From Rehmannia glutinosa (taxonomy: Eukaryota > Streptophyta > Magnoliopsida > Lamiales > Orobanchaceae): a DNA stretch of 64,000 nt. The translations under genes were made by a program, and so were the position numbers. The stretch covers positions 682,001 through 746,000 of the forward strand of contig JABTTQ020001742.1 of assembly GCA_016081115.2 (NCBI GenBank), read 5' to 3'. The notes below the pieces were generated by a model that saw only the letters and a program-made list of their open reading frames with translations, ran no database searches and was not told where the DNA came from. Positions 1-12,826 of this stretch are shown here, in pieces. The stretch's first letter is position 1; every line of letters begins with the position of its first letter.

Positions 1-104
1 CCCCACTTAAACTTATAAGTATCAAACTCCTATTTATTGATAAATGCTAAAAATTTATAAATGTCTCTACCAAACACCCACTAAGGACGAACCCCATCCA
101 TAAG

Positions 105-330
105 GCCCCCACAGTCATTTGTCCTAGAGCTTTGTGGAGGAGGTGAATCGCGGGATGTACCTCAACAAGTCAGGTCCTAAGCTGCCATAGACTGAGTCAT
201 CACACAACAAATCATCCTCCACCCTTTTACCAGGGTGTTCGAACCTCCACTCTCCAACAAGCAGACAACACATCAGAAACACCTCTAAATTCCCAAAACC
301 AATACATAGTGAATGAACAAAGTGCAAAAA
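105..330 (-). repeat. Possible SINE-like fragment
   Basis: Read on the minus strand, this stretch contains GGAGGTTCGAACACCC, which resembles an RNA polymerase III B box (GGTTCGANNCC), about 50 nt downstream of GATGTGTTGTCTGC. It then runs into CGCGATTCACCTCCTCC, a phrase common in tRNA-derived plant SINEs. No complete A box, A tail or target duplication was found. It lies 3' of the glucosidase II stop codon. Confidence 0.35.
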
Positions 331-537
331 ACCAAAAAGAGTTCAGAACGCTGGATTTCTTGCCCACTGAATATTGGTGTATCGTATTTAAGTTGTTGTC
401 CAGAATGATAAAAACGTACTCTAAATTAATATTCTGCCAAAGCCTAATACTCATCTCAGATAACCAGGATGATCCTAATACAAAAAGTCCTTCATTCTAA
501 CGTAAACGAACCTTAAAAAACATCGACTAAGTAGTTC

Positions 538-3500
538 TTACGATAGTTTGATGGTCCAGTCATCCGCGATCCGAACATTAGGCTTGCGAATAGTCAGGAA
601 GGATTTGCCCTTCCCTCCCCGGAGCAGGAGTGGGCCCCATTCAACGTCTACCTTCTGATTCGCTGGTTTGACAAGGGCATTTTTCGGTGCAGGAGACAGA
701 CCTAAGAGTATGATTCTCTCCACAGTGCACTCTGAGGCAAATTTGTTGTTGCCACCTGTAGCGGTCCCCATTTTCGAAGAAGTAAGCTTTCCGTTGGAGA
801 ACGTAAAACGACGATGTATGAATGCGCCTTGCTGGAATTCGAAGCTCTTCCCATCATCTACATAGAGCTCGCCTTCGGCAGCCATGGAACTGTTAAGAGC
901 TATAACCTGCAATGGCAAACTAGAATCAGTACAATGTCCATTTCAATGTTAATGACATTTATGGTGTACGTAAATCCAATGGGACATAAAAATAACAAAG
1001 TGAATTACTAAAGTTTTTAAACTCAAATAGTGTTTGCAATCACTAAAAAAAGTGTTTCTCAACTTTTGGCTGAAAAAATTAGTTTTAGTGTTTGCAAATG
1101 GCAACTTCTACACTTCTGATTCTGCTTCATTTAATCAGAATCTAAAAGTAGAGAGATGGATGTTTTAGATTTCGGTTTGACGTTTACAAACAAATAAACA
1201 CTTCTACAACTTTTTACCAAACACTCTCAACTTCTGATTCTATTTGCAAACACTACCAACTTTTGATTCTCAACTATTTTTATTTCTCCTACAATTAATC
1301 ACTTCTTATAAAAGCATAAGCTTTTGCAAACACTCCCCTTGTATCTTTTAGAAAAGCCTCAAATGTTGTAATAGATGCTCATTTCCTCACAGAGAAATAA
1401 GAGCTAAAAGGAATATATTCATGGCTGATTTGAAGCATGAGAGTAATATGCATATCACTAAAGGGCATAGATAGACAAACAATGATCAAACTGGTTTAAC
1501 CTAATTAATTGAATCCGCACATGGACAAACTAAATGTTCGTTATAATCTAAATTTGGTTTTCATCTTAGCCTTTCACAATAAAATAAAGGGATAATTACA
1601 AACCCCTGAGGTTTAACCTAATTACAAAAGACTCCAGTTATCTTTCAAAATTACAAATACCCCCCTTAAGGTTTGTATTTACCTAACAAATAGTCAAATA
1701 CCCCCCACTCTTGAGGCCTCTTGAGTATGCTATTTTGTAAGCTCACTTATTTGTAAATTTTAAAAGGTGACTGGGTTTTTTTTGTAATTAGGTTAAACCT
1801 CAGAGGTAGTTTTTGTAATTAACATATTAACTCAAAAATAAAATGAATAAATACACAAGGAATTAAAAATAAAAAAAGAGAAAATCTTTCAGAATGTTGA
1901 GTCATTTGACATAGCCTGATGGCTCTGAGATATAGACCCATACTACCTGTGCACAAAAATGATTCTATATTATTCATATAATGTACTATTTGCGTTTCAT
2001 TTCTCAAAATATTAAAAATAAGGGATAATTACAAACAAAACCTGAGGTCCAGGGTTTCTGAAAACTGCAAAAAAAAAAACCTTGAGGTTGAATTTCGTGT
2101 TACTTTTTTCCCCTTCATGAGCCAAAAACATTTCAATACTCCCCCCCATACTTATAGAAATATTACAGTTATCCCCTTAAATATAAGACATAATCAAGCC
2201 TGGTGGGACTTTTGATAATTTGGAAACACCGAAACATCTTTGGGTTTTTTGGTAATTAGCCCATACCTCAATTTTATTTTATTTTTTGTAATTATCCCTA
2301 AAATAATTCTAATCCTCCAACTGAGTTCACAAACTAGAAAATTTTGGCAGAATAGTTAAAATATTTGTGCACACCCATGAAAATGAGTTGTGTGTGTGTG
2401 CATGAGAGAGTCCATATTACATTCCTATGCAACTGTAAGAGGTCAGCTTAAAAAGTAAGACATACCAGAGTGTAAGGATCATTTTCCATTTGTGTGGAGC
2501 TCCTTCTAAATCTGTCTTTTCTTGGTATGATGGTACCAGCTCGTTGGAAAGCTGGTATGCTGTCTTCCAAAACCGTCAACTTATGTGTTGCTCCTCCCTC
2601 GTAAGCAGTTCCAGTTTTCATATCATACCAAGGCTGCTCCCCAGGAAGATACACCGACACGTGTTTAGCTCGCTGTTGAAGTTTCAAATGTATCAGTTAA
2701 GAGAAACCAAGACGAGAGTGGAAATGATTGAGGGTTGAGAAAGAGTAACATAAAAGGGTTAAAAATGTAATAAAACAGGATAGAATCGCACCTGGGTAAA
2801 AATTCCTTGTACCAAAAGACTGTTTCCAACCATAAATGCCTCGTCATTGCTGAATGTTTTCTCATCAGCAGGAAATTCCATCCAAAGTGGACGTGCGACA
2901 GGGATACCACTGGCGTTTGCCTCTCTGAATAACGTATAAAAATACGGGAGTAGCATATATCGTACATGTATGGCTTCCTTCATGAGTTCTGTATTTCGTT
3001 CTCTGTAACCAATGCAAACCCAAAAACCCCAACGCCATACACAAAATCAAAGTTAATGGCAAACAAAAGAAGGAAAAGGGGAAATATTTTAGCCACAAGT
3101 TATAAATTTGACCATTTATTAAGAACGAGAAGAGGAATGCCAAGAAGGAAAAAAGCAATTCATCACAATAGAAAAGAACACTAAGTTTCTGGAAGTTTAA
3201 GTAGAACATTGTCTAGTTAATACATCCAATTTCATTTGTTCATTCAGTGAGAAGGTTTTAAATTTTAACGTAGGTACCATGTTATATACATATTTAGACA
3301 TTTATATATCATAGATGTGAAGTGAATTCAAAAGTGATAAAAATGATAGCAAAGAAAAGGAACAAAATAATCAGGTGTCCCACATCAGAAGACAAGAAAA
3401 AGAAAGAATACAAATTTACAGCATTTATATGTTATCACATTTAATGTAGGCAGTTCATGTATTTTATTCACACAATTCCTCTCTCTACAACTGCCCACTA

Positions 3501-6255
3501 AGGAGTTCTCTTCATTTCCTTTAGCTTCATATTGTCTAGAGTTCCAACGCCCTTGTAAGATAAGGCTTTAACAAGCTTAATAAGGTCAACTCAAACGCAT
3601 AATCAGAATCAGAAGATCCACTCCAGCAATTTTCCCATCACACTTGAAGTTTTATATCACAATGTTACCTTAGAGATGAAATAGTAAAATATAATATCTG
3701 AGTCTTTTGATATGTAACGTAAAAGAATTGTATAAATAAAGAAAGAAATTGAATTATATTTCATAACATTCAAGACTGAGCAAAGTGGCTTTGTCCTTCA
3801 TTTGAAACTCTTTCGTAAGCATTGTCAAGTTGCTAGGACAAGTGAGTAAAATGGCTTCCCTGCACTTTGGTGTGTTTTGATTACACGAAAATTGGATACC
3901 ACTAACCCTATCCTTCATATGATGTAATTCCCTTCAAATCCCTCTTGGAAACACAATACAAGTGTATACCAAATTAGGTTGTAATGGCAACTAATATTCT
4001 TGCCGCCAACCCCACCTCCCCTCCCCCCCCCCCCCCAGGCACAGCAATTTTCACAGCACAAATGAAGTTTTACATTACATTTTTATATTAGATGGAATTA
4101 GCAAAATAAAAATAATGCATCTTTACAAATATAATGTCAAATAATTGTTGCAAAAACGAAAGGAATGTGAATAATGTTCAATAAGATTCCAAAAAGAAAA
4201 CACAAAAAGAAATGATCCATAGAAGCATCAAACATGAAGTGTCTAAGATGAATAAATGAACTAGTAATTTCCTCCAACTCTACGAATGATGAAAGACACC
4301 CCCCAACAGAAAAGTTATACCTCAATAAAATAGTTATCAGAGCAATATTCTAAAACCAAAATTAAAATAAAATTAGCACATCCAAAAAGGAAAGGAATGT
4401 GAATAATGTTCAATAAGATTCCAAAAAGAAAACACAAAAAGAAATGATCCATAGAAGCATCAAACATGAAGTGTCTAAGATGAATAAATGAACTAGTAAT
4501 TTCCTCCAACTCTACGAATGATGAAAGACACCCCCCAACAGAAAAGTTATACCTCAATAAAATAGTTATCAGAGCAATATTCTAAAACCAAAATTAAAAT
4601 AAAATTAGCACATCCATTACTCCAAAATAAACGAACAAGAAATTTGTTGCTCTTCATATGAGCCCATTGTGTTTTATCTGGTGTTATAACAGCAACGTCA
4701 CAAACGGTATGTGTGACGAAATAGAGAACTATCAGAACTTGCAGGCCTATGACAACCATTTGGCTTACTGTACAAGATCAATGCTGCAGTGTATGCCACA
4801 GAAAATATGCAGTTGCAAGGTAAAAGGATCTCCGTATAAAAACCAAACAGAGAATAAAATATGAATAGTTATAGTAGAGCAGTATAATTTAGAGCTGTAT
4901 CTGTATTTAAAAGGCCTTTAATATGCGTTGAACAATTTTTTTCTTTGTAAAGTCACATGAAATAATACCAAATAACAATATAACATTCACTCAGAGTCAC
5001 AGCCTATACACACATGCAAACACACTTGTACAACTTTTGCCTCAAACAGTATCTAAATTTAAAGGTGAAAAGAGAATATCATACCCAAATAACCAAGGTT
5101 CCCGTCTTTTGGTGTCATGATGAGCATGTGCTCTGAAGAAGGGATAATAAGCACCCAGCTGATACCAGCGAACCAACAATTCGGTATCAGGATTACCGAA
5201 AAATCCACCAACATCGGCACCTAAGAAGTACATATAAAATCACTCATAAAGATTCATATCTAGGTAATAATTTTGTGAGAGGACAAATATTTACGCACCA
5301 GAAAAAGATATCCCTGTAAGACCAAGTGTCAAGATCATTGGAACGGAAACCCTTAAATGATCCCATTCAGCTGAGTTATCTCCTGTCCAAACAGCTCCAT
5401 ATCTTTGACTTCCAGGGAAAAAGGCTCTTGACAAAACAAAAGGCCGGTCTTTCCCATCCCCTCGCTTAACAAGTCCATCCGCAGTAGCCATGTGAAAATA
5501 GTAGCCGTAGGCATTATGCAACTCTCTGTGCTCAACATCTCCATAGTGTAAAGCATCTCTGGGCATCGTAACCTGATGAAGACAAAAGAGCATTGATTAT
5601 TTGAGGATTTAGGATTATGGGGAAAAACAACGTTTGGCGTATATTTCAGAATGGAAACTCATTTCTTCTAAGCTCTCACAAAAACTTGCTACAGTGGGAA
5701 AAGATCAGAATCTCTACAAAGTTAAGGTAGCTGCTGATCAGTTATTGCAGTAAAATGACTGGACATTGCATGACTTGCAGCTGCAAATTGATCTTGCGGT
5801 ATCAAAATTAATCCTCGATATACAGATCAATCAATATGACCCATGCTTACATTACTTAAATAGTGAATAGTTAAACTTGATTGCTCCTTAGCTATCACTA
5901 CTTAGATCACTGAATTGAAGAACAAATATGGTTTGTTTGAGCACTGTTATGAATTTAACTGCAAGGGTATTTTCATCATTGAAAAATTATGCACAACACG
6001 ATCCTTCCTTCCTGCTGAAGCCGATTCCAAAATAGTTGGTGTTACATGAATGTGTAATTCGCTTGGTGATGTACATAATCCTATAAGAAATAACTAGACA
6101 ATATGAAAATTATGTTCGCGTATGTCAAACCCCCTGTGTGATAGTAAGTTTTGAGAATATGAAATATGTAACCTTTCGCTTTTCTAGTTATACATAACTT
6201 TTATATTGAGCACATTTGGCGTACGTGTGAAGTCTCAATAACTTGGATCAAACAA

Positions 6256-6288
<33 letters not shown>

Positions 6289-9264
6289 AATTGTGCAAAT
6301 GTAAAAATATTTTGAGTTTTGTGATTTTTAAATATAAAACTGAGAATATGATTTTGTGAACATGGCATAAATGTGGGTTGTAAACACTGCTACGTAGAAA
6401 TGGTTCTCTAGAATTCCTTGTCGGATCATACTTTATCGACTACTTCAGAATAAATATAGGTAATGCACAACAGATCAAATGGGTTTTGAGCATTGGTCAA
6501 TGACCCAAGATAGGGGATTATGCCCATCAGAGTGACCAAGTTTATCAGGGTTAAGCTTATACAAGGGGATTAAGGCAGTACTAGGACCCAAGAAAGAGGA
6601 TAATCAGTTCCTAAGCAAGATTGTCTTATAATATACCAAAATTATGTTGTCCAAATCATGTAATGACCGGTCACCTAAAACCTTTCACACATTCAAGAGG
6701 CCATCTATTATAATCTTGCTTAAAATCGCATGCTTTAGTTATTATTATCCTTTTATCAAATCATTGACATTCTTTTTGGAATTTATGTGTTAAATTAGTT
6801 GTTCTGTATCGAGAAAATGTTCTATTATATTCTTGCTTGCTTGATTTACTATGTAGCGTGTATCTTATGATTATATTACACTTTTTCAGATATTAAGGCC
6901 TAATTGCTTAAGAAAATTCCTGGAGTTGATAGGTTGAATTTTACACCAAGCACTCCCTTGTGGCATGGTGAGTGAGTCAAGATATGCATTGGTTTAACTA
7001 TTTCTTAATGTTTTGAGGTATAGATACTCGATACTAATGTTCATTGTTGAATTTTACAAACAATATGGGGTTAGCCTTGCACCCAAGAGCTTGCGCAGCT
7101 GTCATAATCCAGGTGTTTGGGATGTGACAATTATAGGCAGATTATCCCCGACCAGATGTGTACTCACAATCTATTGCCCAACAGTATCAGCATGAATAAA
7201 CATAATTATCTACCAGAATTCAAGGAAATACGACAAGTTAATCAACCCTCATTCTTCTTCTTAAAGTCAGCTATTGCTTAAGAATTGCTATTGTAATTTA
7301 AGCACAAGCTTCACGAGTTGAAAGCAGAGACTAGACTCTCTAACCACAGATAAGTCTCTAGCACTTATTAGCATTACTTCCAGTATCTCAATTAGTATCA
7401 GGTTCATAATCAACAGCCTGATGAAATTAATCTTCTGCGTGCCATAAGCATTAGGAAAACCTCAGCTTTCATTAGCTTTGTATGTAAGCAACACAAGTGA
7501 AGTTGTCTCGCCTTAACACTAGTTGACCTAATTAGTTAACAAACTGCTACGAAATTGAGACCGTTTATTACTACAGAATTTTATAACTAGCATTATGTCA
7601 ACAAAGAGATGACACCATGTGAAGTGTGAACTAACCATAAAAAGACAAGCTACAGAAACAGTAGAGATCTACAGGCAAAGGTTTACCTCGGGGCCATTGA
7701 AGACAGAGGGTTCGTTCATGTCATTCCAAATGTACAAGGATGGAGTCGAACCAACATAATTCTTACATGAGAATTTCTCAGCCCACCATGACCTAATCTC
7801 CGGATTCACCATATCCAGGTACGATGATGAGCCAGGCCAGCACCATCCATCAAAGTCCTTCCCAGTAGCATCCTTTACATAATACCCTTTTTCTGAAGCC
7901 TCCTTATGTATATAATAAGACTCGTCCCGCTTGATGTGAGGATCCACAATAGTTACCATACGCCTTCCTTTTGCAGCCAACTTATTCTGCATCTCTTCTG
8001 GATTAGGAAATAGCATCCTGTCCCATGTAAAATACTTCTTCCCATCTGTATGCTCAATATCAAGCCACAAAACATCGTACGGAATGTCATGCTCGTCGAA
8101 TTTAGAGTCGACGTTGTACACATCTTCCTCATCCCTATAATTCCACCTACATTGATGGTAAGCTGTGGCAAACAACTGTGGCAAAGCTGATTTACCAGTT
8201 ACACTCGTATACTGCCTAACCACGTCCTTTGGACCTGGACCAATAAAAAAGAATGCATCCACCACACCAGCCTCACTCATCCACAGAGTATCAACCCTCT
8301 TCTGATCAGAAGGCAACATTAAGACCGACTCATTGTTCCAACCGGGCCCCATCACATCAATCTGCATTTCAGCAGCATTCAGCCAGAAAAACCCGGAACT
8401 CCCCTTTGATTTCCCATGTGAAACCATGAAAGGGATGGATCCATACAGGCCGAAAGGCGAATCATGAATGTATTCAAAGACATCGAGATTGAAAAGCCTA
8501 TAAGGCTCAGAATCTTCGACTCCAGGCCCTCTAGTTGGCTTTAAGGCTAAACTAGTGGCATGTTCTGGAATGCCATAAACAAAATCAGCATCATAAAACG
8601 ACACATCGAAACTAATACTCTGCGGACCGTAAGGCCTTGTATCAGTATGGCTCCTAAACCTCTCCTCCCACTCCTCATTTTCCTCTTTTTTATCCCTAAG
8701 CTGTTCAAAATCAAATAAACCATTTGAATTCAAGGACAAAACCTTCTTCCCATTTTTACCACTCTCCCTCACAAAAACCTCAAATGGGTCACGCCTAATC
8801 ACACCTTCATATCCATCAGAAAGATAAACGACTGAAAAAATACCTTCCTCATTTTCTTCCTCCTTTAGCCTCTGTAGCCACAGCTTTTTGTTCACAAAAT
8901 CTGGTACAATCACATCAGGCACCTCAAATCTTTTCTTCCGTGGGGATAAATTTTGGTCCTCGTCAATCTTGAGCCTCATTATACCATCCTGATAGGCTGA
9001 TATTGTGAGGACTAATGGCTTAATGGGGTTTTCCCCATTTTCAGTATTTTCTTCACTTTTTTCTTTGGGTATGAGTTTTGCCACAAGATCGCCATTGGAG
9101 ATGGATACATCGATGGCGACTAAAGGGCACGCGCCGGGTTTCCGAGATCGGGCACGTTTGCAGAATGGGGTCTGATTGCAGTTTCTAAACTCATCTTTTT
9201 TCCAAGAAAGAGCACAGTTTATGAAGAGTAGAAAAAACAGAAAAGTGTACAAATTTTTTCCCAT
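538..9264 (-). CDS. RSW3: Alpha-glucosidase II catalytic subunit (GH31), six exons, complete
   Basis: Endoplasmic-reticulum enzyme that trims the two inner alpha-1,3-linked glucoses from N-glycans during the calnexin/calreticulin folding cycle, normally with a beta subunit. My exon model (minus strand) is 9264-7687, 5572-5299, 5220-5085, 3002-2792, 2672-2466 and 906-538. Every intron is GT-AG, and the total is 2775 nt, or 924 residues plus TAA, close to the roughly 920 residues I recall for Arabidopsis RSW3/PSL5. The start is the ATG at 9264, followed by a hydrophobic signal peptide (MGKNLYTFLFFLLFINCA). GH31 landmarks: nucleophile Asp515 in WNDMNEPSVF at the end of exon 1, and acid/base Asp591 in WTGDN in exon 2. 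The GISFSGADVGGF motif crosses the exon 2/3 junction, and a C-terminal beta-sandwich region follows. No premature stop or frameshift was seen. Confidence in identity is very high; the exact 5' UTR is unknown. Confidence 0.96.
1018..1340. repeat. Putative MITE with AGTGTTTGCAA-type ends
   Basis: The left end reads about AGTGTTTGCAATCACT and the right end TTGCAAACACTCCCC, so the ends are inverted. The inside repeats related words (CAAACACT, CTTCTGATTCT). This is typical of a decayed hAT-like MITE, but no clean target duplication was found, so the class is uncertain. Confidence 0.45.
1589..1823. repeat. MITE, GGGATAATTACAAA family, copy 1
   Basis: The left end GGGATAATTACAAACCCC and right end GGTAGTTTTTGTAATTAAC form imperfect terminal inverted repeats extending through GAGGTTTAACCTAATTAC. 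Further members of the family lie at 2022-2298 and 43031-43227, with degraded relatives near 46288, 48090 and 49620. The element is non-coding. Confidence 0.65.
2022..2298. repeat. MITE, GGGATAATTACAAA family, copy 2, TAA target duplication
   Basis: It begins GGGATAATTAC and ends GTAATTATCCC, and is flanked by TAA at 2019-2021 and 2299-2301. The 3-bp TAA/TTA duplication suits PIF/Harbinger (Tourist-type) mobilisation. The element is non-coding and lies in intron 5 of the glucosidase II gene. Confidence 0.65.
3003..5084 (-). other. Intron 3 of the glucosidase II gene
   Basis: This 2.1-kb intron begins with donor GTATGATA at 5084 and ends with acceptor CAG at 3003. It contains a 15-base C run near 4022-4036 and the 227-bp tandem duplication annotated separately. 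The rest is AT-rich, with no recognisable gene or element. Confidence 0.85.
4158..4616. repeat. Tandem duplication, two 227-bp copies
   Basis: 4158-4384 and 4390-4616 are, by eye, identical copies with a period of 232 bp, separated by the 5 bp AAAGG-like junction. Identity breaks at 4157/4389 and 4385/4617. It is intronic and non-coding, and the lack of divergence implies a recent event or an assembly duplication. Confidence 0.9.
5573..7686 (-). other. Intron 1 of the glucosidase II gene
   Basis: This 2.1-kb intron runs from donor GTAAAC at 7686 to acceptor CAG at 5573. Apart from an (AT)13 microsatellite at 6261-6286 I see only AT-rich unique sequence. Confidence 0.85.
6261..6286. repeat. 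(AT)13 microsatellite
   Basis: Uninterrupted AT dinucleotide repeat inside intron 1 of the glucosidase II gene. Confidence 0.95.
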
Positions 9265-9640
9265 GGCTTGCAATAGTCTTCTGAGACAAATAAATCACTG
9301 CTCACTGTGTAAGAAAATCATGGAATCGGGAGAAATGGTTAGCTGGTCAAGAATTTCTGTAATCTTTGGAGATTTTTGGGGAGTAAAAGGGCGCAAATGA
9401 ATGAGAATGGTGACAGAGACTGTGAGAGTTGAATCCAGGGATGGAGATGTTATTTTCATTCTAGTCCTTCGTTTTCACCCAAATCTCACTTGGAGCTCTT
9501 AATTTCAAGAATTAGAAAGATTAGTCCTTCTTTGTATCTTTGTTGAATAAGAGAGGCTTTTCTACAGTTTATTACAAATTAGGGAAATAGCCAAATAGGT
9601 AATTAATTATCAAAAGATTGTTCGGTTTTGTAGGCTGGCT
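9265..9640 (-). promoter_or_regulatory. 5' flank of the glucosidase II gene
   Basis: This region lies upstream of the ATG and presumably holds the promoter and 5' UTR. I do not see a convincing TATA box. An in-frame TTG at 9273 precedes the ATG but is not needed as a start. Confidence 0.4.
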
Positions 9641-9651
9641 AGGGGTGTAAA

Positions 9652-9890
9652 CGAGTCGAAGTCGAACATAGTACTGATCAAGCTTCTTTAAATTTTAATC
9701 GACCTTCAAAAATTGTGTTTGAGCTTGGTATTATTATTAATCGAATCGAACTCGAACGAACTTTACATCTTATCGAACGGAAAAATGTGTTCAAATTTGG
9801 TTCATTATGTTAACGAACCAAACTCAAACGAACTTTTTACGATCGATCTCGAATCAAGTATTGAGTAGCTTGATTCGTTTTTCAGCCTTA
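9652..9890 (+). repeat. Dispersed repeat (GAGTCGA / CGAACGAAC type), copy A
   Basis: It begins GGGGTGTAAACGAGTCGA and contains TTCAAAAATTGTGTTTGAGC and CGATCTCGAATCAAGTATTG. The same sequence in the same orientation recurs at about 46452-46770, which is longer; this copy lacks roughly 100 bp in the middle. The GGGGTGTAAACGAG start is typical of degenerate hAT-like elements. It is non-coding. Confidence 0.6.
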
Positions 9891-10084
9891 AAGTTGACCA
9901 ATGGATTATGGATGCATCTCTAATTTTCTTTTTCCATTTAATTACGAATTGATTGAAGCGCATTTCACGCCTTCTAATGTGTGAAAGAAGAAAAGCACAT
10001 TTGGATGTTCTTTTTTTTTTTCCAAACGATAAACTTTTATAAATAACTCAAACCGGAATTACAAAGTGATTCGTAGCCAAAGGG

Positions 10085-10498
10085 CTAATTTCCATCTTGA
10101 CTACATACAAGCCAAGCGGGGAATTGGTTATCCCAACTCAAATCCACGAAATGTTCATTAGACAAACTAGCTAATCTAACACCAAGATCACCATTTTTCT
10201 TGCTACAAACATTGAAACAACAAAAGTCAAAAAGAAAGGATAGAAGATAGATGTCTTCGGCCATAACCGCACCTTCACTCTCGAATGAATCCTTGAGATT
10301 AAGTTTCCTAGCAATGACCTCATCATCTATCCCAATAGCAATCTTTTTAATTCCCAGTTGAAAGCCTTGAAGAAGTGTATGACGTACCCCAAGCAAAATG
10401 GACTCCACTGGAGATGAGAAAAACTCCCTAGAGATCGACCAAGCTTGAGAGAAGCCACCATCCATATTACAGATCCAACCCCCCAGAATGGTTCCCAA
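10085..10498 (-). pseudogene. LINE-A RNase H-like C-terminal remnant
   Basis: This open stretch follows zf-RVT and matches the layout of the RNase H-like domain at the end of many plant L1 ORF2 proteins: WICNMDGGFS near the start, then AIGIDDEVIARKLN in place of the metal-binding ETD region. Key acidic residues cannot be fully placed, and about 150 bp upstream is out of frame. The identity is supported mainly by position and weak similarity. Confidence 0.6.
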
Positions 10499-10646
10499 AA
10501 AAGACCTTAGCTTATGACTACGGTGATGACCTCCGAGGTTGTTCTATAGCCATAAGATCGAATTTCAGAGCTCCCAATTCATCACAGCCCTCCAAGTAAC
10601 CACCCTTCAAACGATTCTTTGAAGCTAAAATCTCTTTAAATTCTTG

Positions 10647-12826
10647 TCACTCCAAAATAGCTCTGTCCACAATGTCTTTCGTATCCCATCTGATCTTATC
10701 AAAAATCCAAATATTGCGGGTTTTCCAAAACCACCATAGAATGTAACACGATAGTTGCATGCGGTCCTTGGAGATTTGACAACCATCCAAACTACATACC
10801 ATAAACCACCAGTCAGGAAAATTAAAGTGTGTTGCTTGTGTTCCTTCCCATTGCACTGGTGCTAATTTCCATGTCAACTGCGCTCGATTGCACTGAAAGA
10901 AAAGGTGCACAATTGTTTCTCTGTCTTCACCACACAAGGAACAAATAGGATCCACCAAAAAGCTTCTTTTAATCAATTGATCAGAGGTTGGGATAATGTT
11001 GTTCAAACACTTCCAGATAAAATGTTTTAGCTTACCCTTAACCTCTAATTTCCAACAATGAGTCCAAAGAGAAGTTGTAAACTCACTAACACTAGATTCA
11101 GGGTTGTCTTTCATTTCTTTTTTTGAGACATCAGCAGCTTATATGCTGAATTCACAATATAACAACCCTTAACATCCCAGTGCCAAAACAACTTGTCCCT
11201 AGTTCCCTCTTGACAGATTGGAATTTGACAGATAATTTCAGCATCCTCATCACAGAAGGCAGCAAACACCAACTCTATATTCCACTGTTTCCCACTTCCA
11301 TCCATCAAGTCTCTCACCCACAGACCCTCCAAGTCTAAAGCACCTGAAGGTAAAGGCTTAAAGGTTGGAGGTTTTGGGATCCAAGGGACATCCCCCAACC
11401 TAATAGATTTACCATTATTTACCTTGAATCTCAAAGCAGAGTAGGTTTAGCCTTCATCCAACACGAGTCCCCATTTTTTGTTTTTGAAGCTAAAAATCCC
11501 CTGGAAGGAAAATATTTAGCTTTCAAGATTTTCGAAATAAGCAGATTTGGTTGAGTTAATATCCTCAACAGTTGTTTAGCCAAAAGGGTTTCATTGAACA
11601 GTAAAATATTCTGAAGACCCAAACCCCTCTATGTTTAAGTTCCAACAATTTATCCCAAGCAAGCCAATGAATCTTTCTGTTTCCCATCACAGCCCCTTTC
11701 CTCCCCACCAAAACCTAGCAATGCATTTAGAGATATCTTTGCAAATAGAAACAGGAAGTTTGAAGCAAGACATCACAAAATTAGGGAGAGCGTTAAGAAC
11801 AGATTTAATTAACACTTCCCTGCTAGCCTGATTCAAAAAACAATTACTCCAGCTACCAATACGATTAAAAACACAGTCCATCACAAATTTGAAAGTATCC
11901 CTTTTGGATCTTCCAATAGCCATTGGAAGTCCAGGATATTTAGCACAAAGTTTGTCAGATATTCCATTAAGAATTTCACAAATCACCTTTTTGACATCCG
12001 GGGAAGTATTTGTGCTGAAGTTAGCAGATGATTTTTCAAGGTTAACAACTTGACCCGAAGACTTAGAATATCTATTAAGAATGTGATGCACAGTTCTAGC
12101 CTCAGAAATGGAGGCCTCACAAAACACAATCGAATCATCTGGAAAAAAAACAAGTGGGTAATAGGTGGACAACCTTTACAGATACTAATCCCATGCAAAA
12201 TAGATTGATTTTGAGCCTGTTTGAAAAGATTAGACAAAGCTTCTGATAAAAAGATAGGGGGATAGAGGATCCCCTTGTCTAATTTCCCTAAAGGGAATAA
12301 CATACCTAGAAACTTGACCTTCAAGATTACAAGAGAATGAAGAAGAACTGATACACACCACAATCCACCGAATGAAAATCCAATGAAAACCCATCTTACC
12401 AAGAACCGAGGCCAGAAAATTACATTCCACTCTATCATAGGCTTTGGACATGTCAAGTTTAAGAGCCATAAATGATTTCTTATTGTATCTAAGCCCATTA
12501 AGAAAGTGAATGCATTCATGTGTAATGGCCACATTATCAAAAATTTGGCGGCCGGGATGAAAGCAGATTGATTAACACTGATACAATGATGGAGCACTGC
12601 TTTAAGTCTATTAGAGATAATTTTAGAAATTGCCTTATATGAAACACTACACAAACTAATAGGCCGAAAATGAGCCATAGAAAAGGATTTTTAATTTTAG
12701 GAATTAAAGTGACGAAGGTGTGGTTAGTGCTCTTCAACATTTTACCAGTTTGAAAGAAATTTTGAACAACAAGGCAAAGAGCATCAGAAATAATAGACCA
12801 GAAATGTTGAAAGAACAAGGAGCTCA
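10647..12826 (-). pseudogene. LINE-A ORF2, part 2: reverse transcriptase and zf-RVT
   Basis: This continues the RT domain on the far side of the copia element. It runs from VTLIPKIKNP (about 12730) through KLDMSKAYDRVE and RQGDPLSPYLF (12532-12230) to FFPDDSIVF (near 12140), where the usual Ala before the catalytic Asp pair is Pro. The connection region is at 12172-11687. The frame then shifts to segments at 11622-11431, 11434-11111 and 11114-10647. The last holds the zf-RVT module (HFIWKCLNNIIPTSDQL, then ICSLCG, and HLFFQC). At least four frame changes make it non-functional. Confidence 0.88.

Larger units (their letters stand above)
907..2465 (-). other. Intron 5 of the glucosidase II gene, with MITE insertions
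   Basis: This intron lies between exon 5 (donor GTATGT at 2465) and exon 6 (acceptor CAG ending at 907). It is largely filled by short non-coding elements: an AGTGTTTGCAA-type inverted-repeat region at about 1018-1340 and two GGGATAATTACAAA-ended elements, annotated separately. No coding sequence is seen. Confidence 0.8.

Noticed and set aside
227..454. Open stretch on the minus strand next to the 3' end of the glucosidase II gene
   Set aside because: It begins at a non-ATG codon, has no recognisable domain and overlaps the SINE-like fragment; best explained by chance.
4137..4557. Two identical short predicted peptides on the minus strand
   Set aside because: They are the same chance frame read twice because of the 227-bp tandem duplication in an intron; no conservation evidence.
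9265..9273. In-frame TTG at 9273 as the glucosidase II start
   Set aside because: The ATG three codons downstream gives a normal signal peptide; plant nuclear genes rarely start at TTG.
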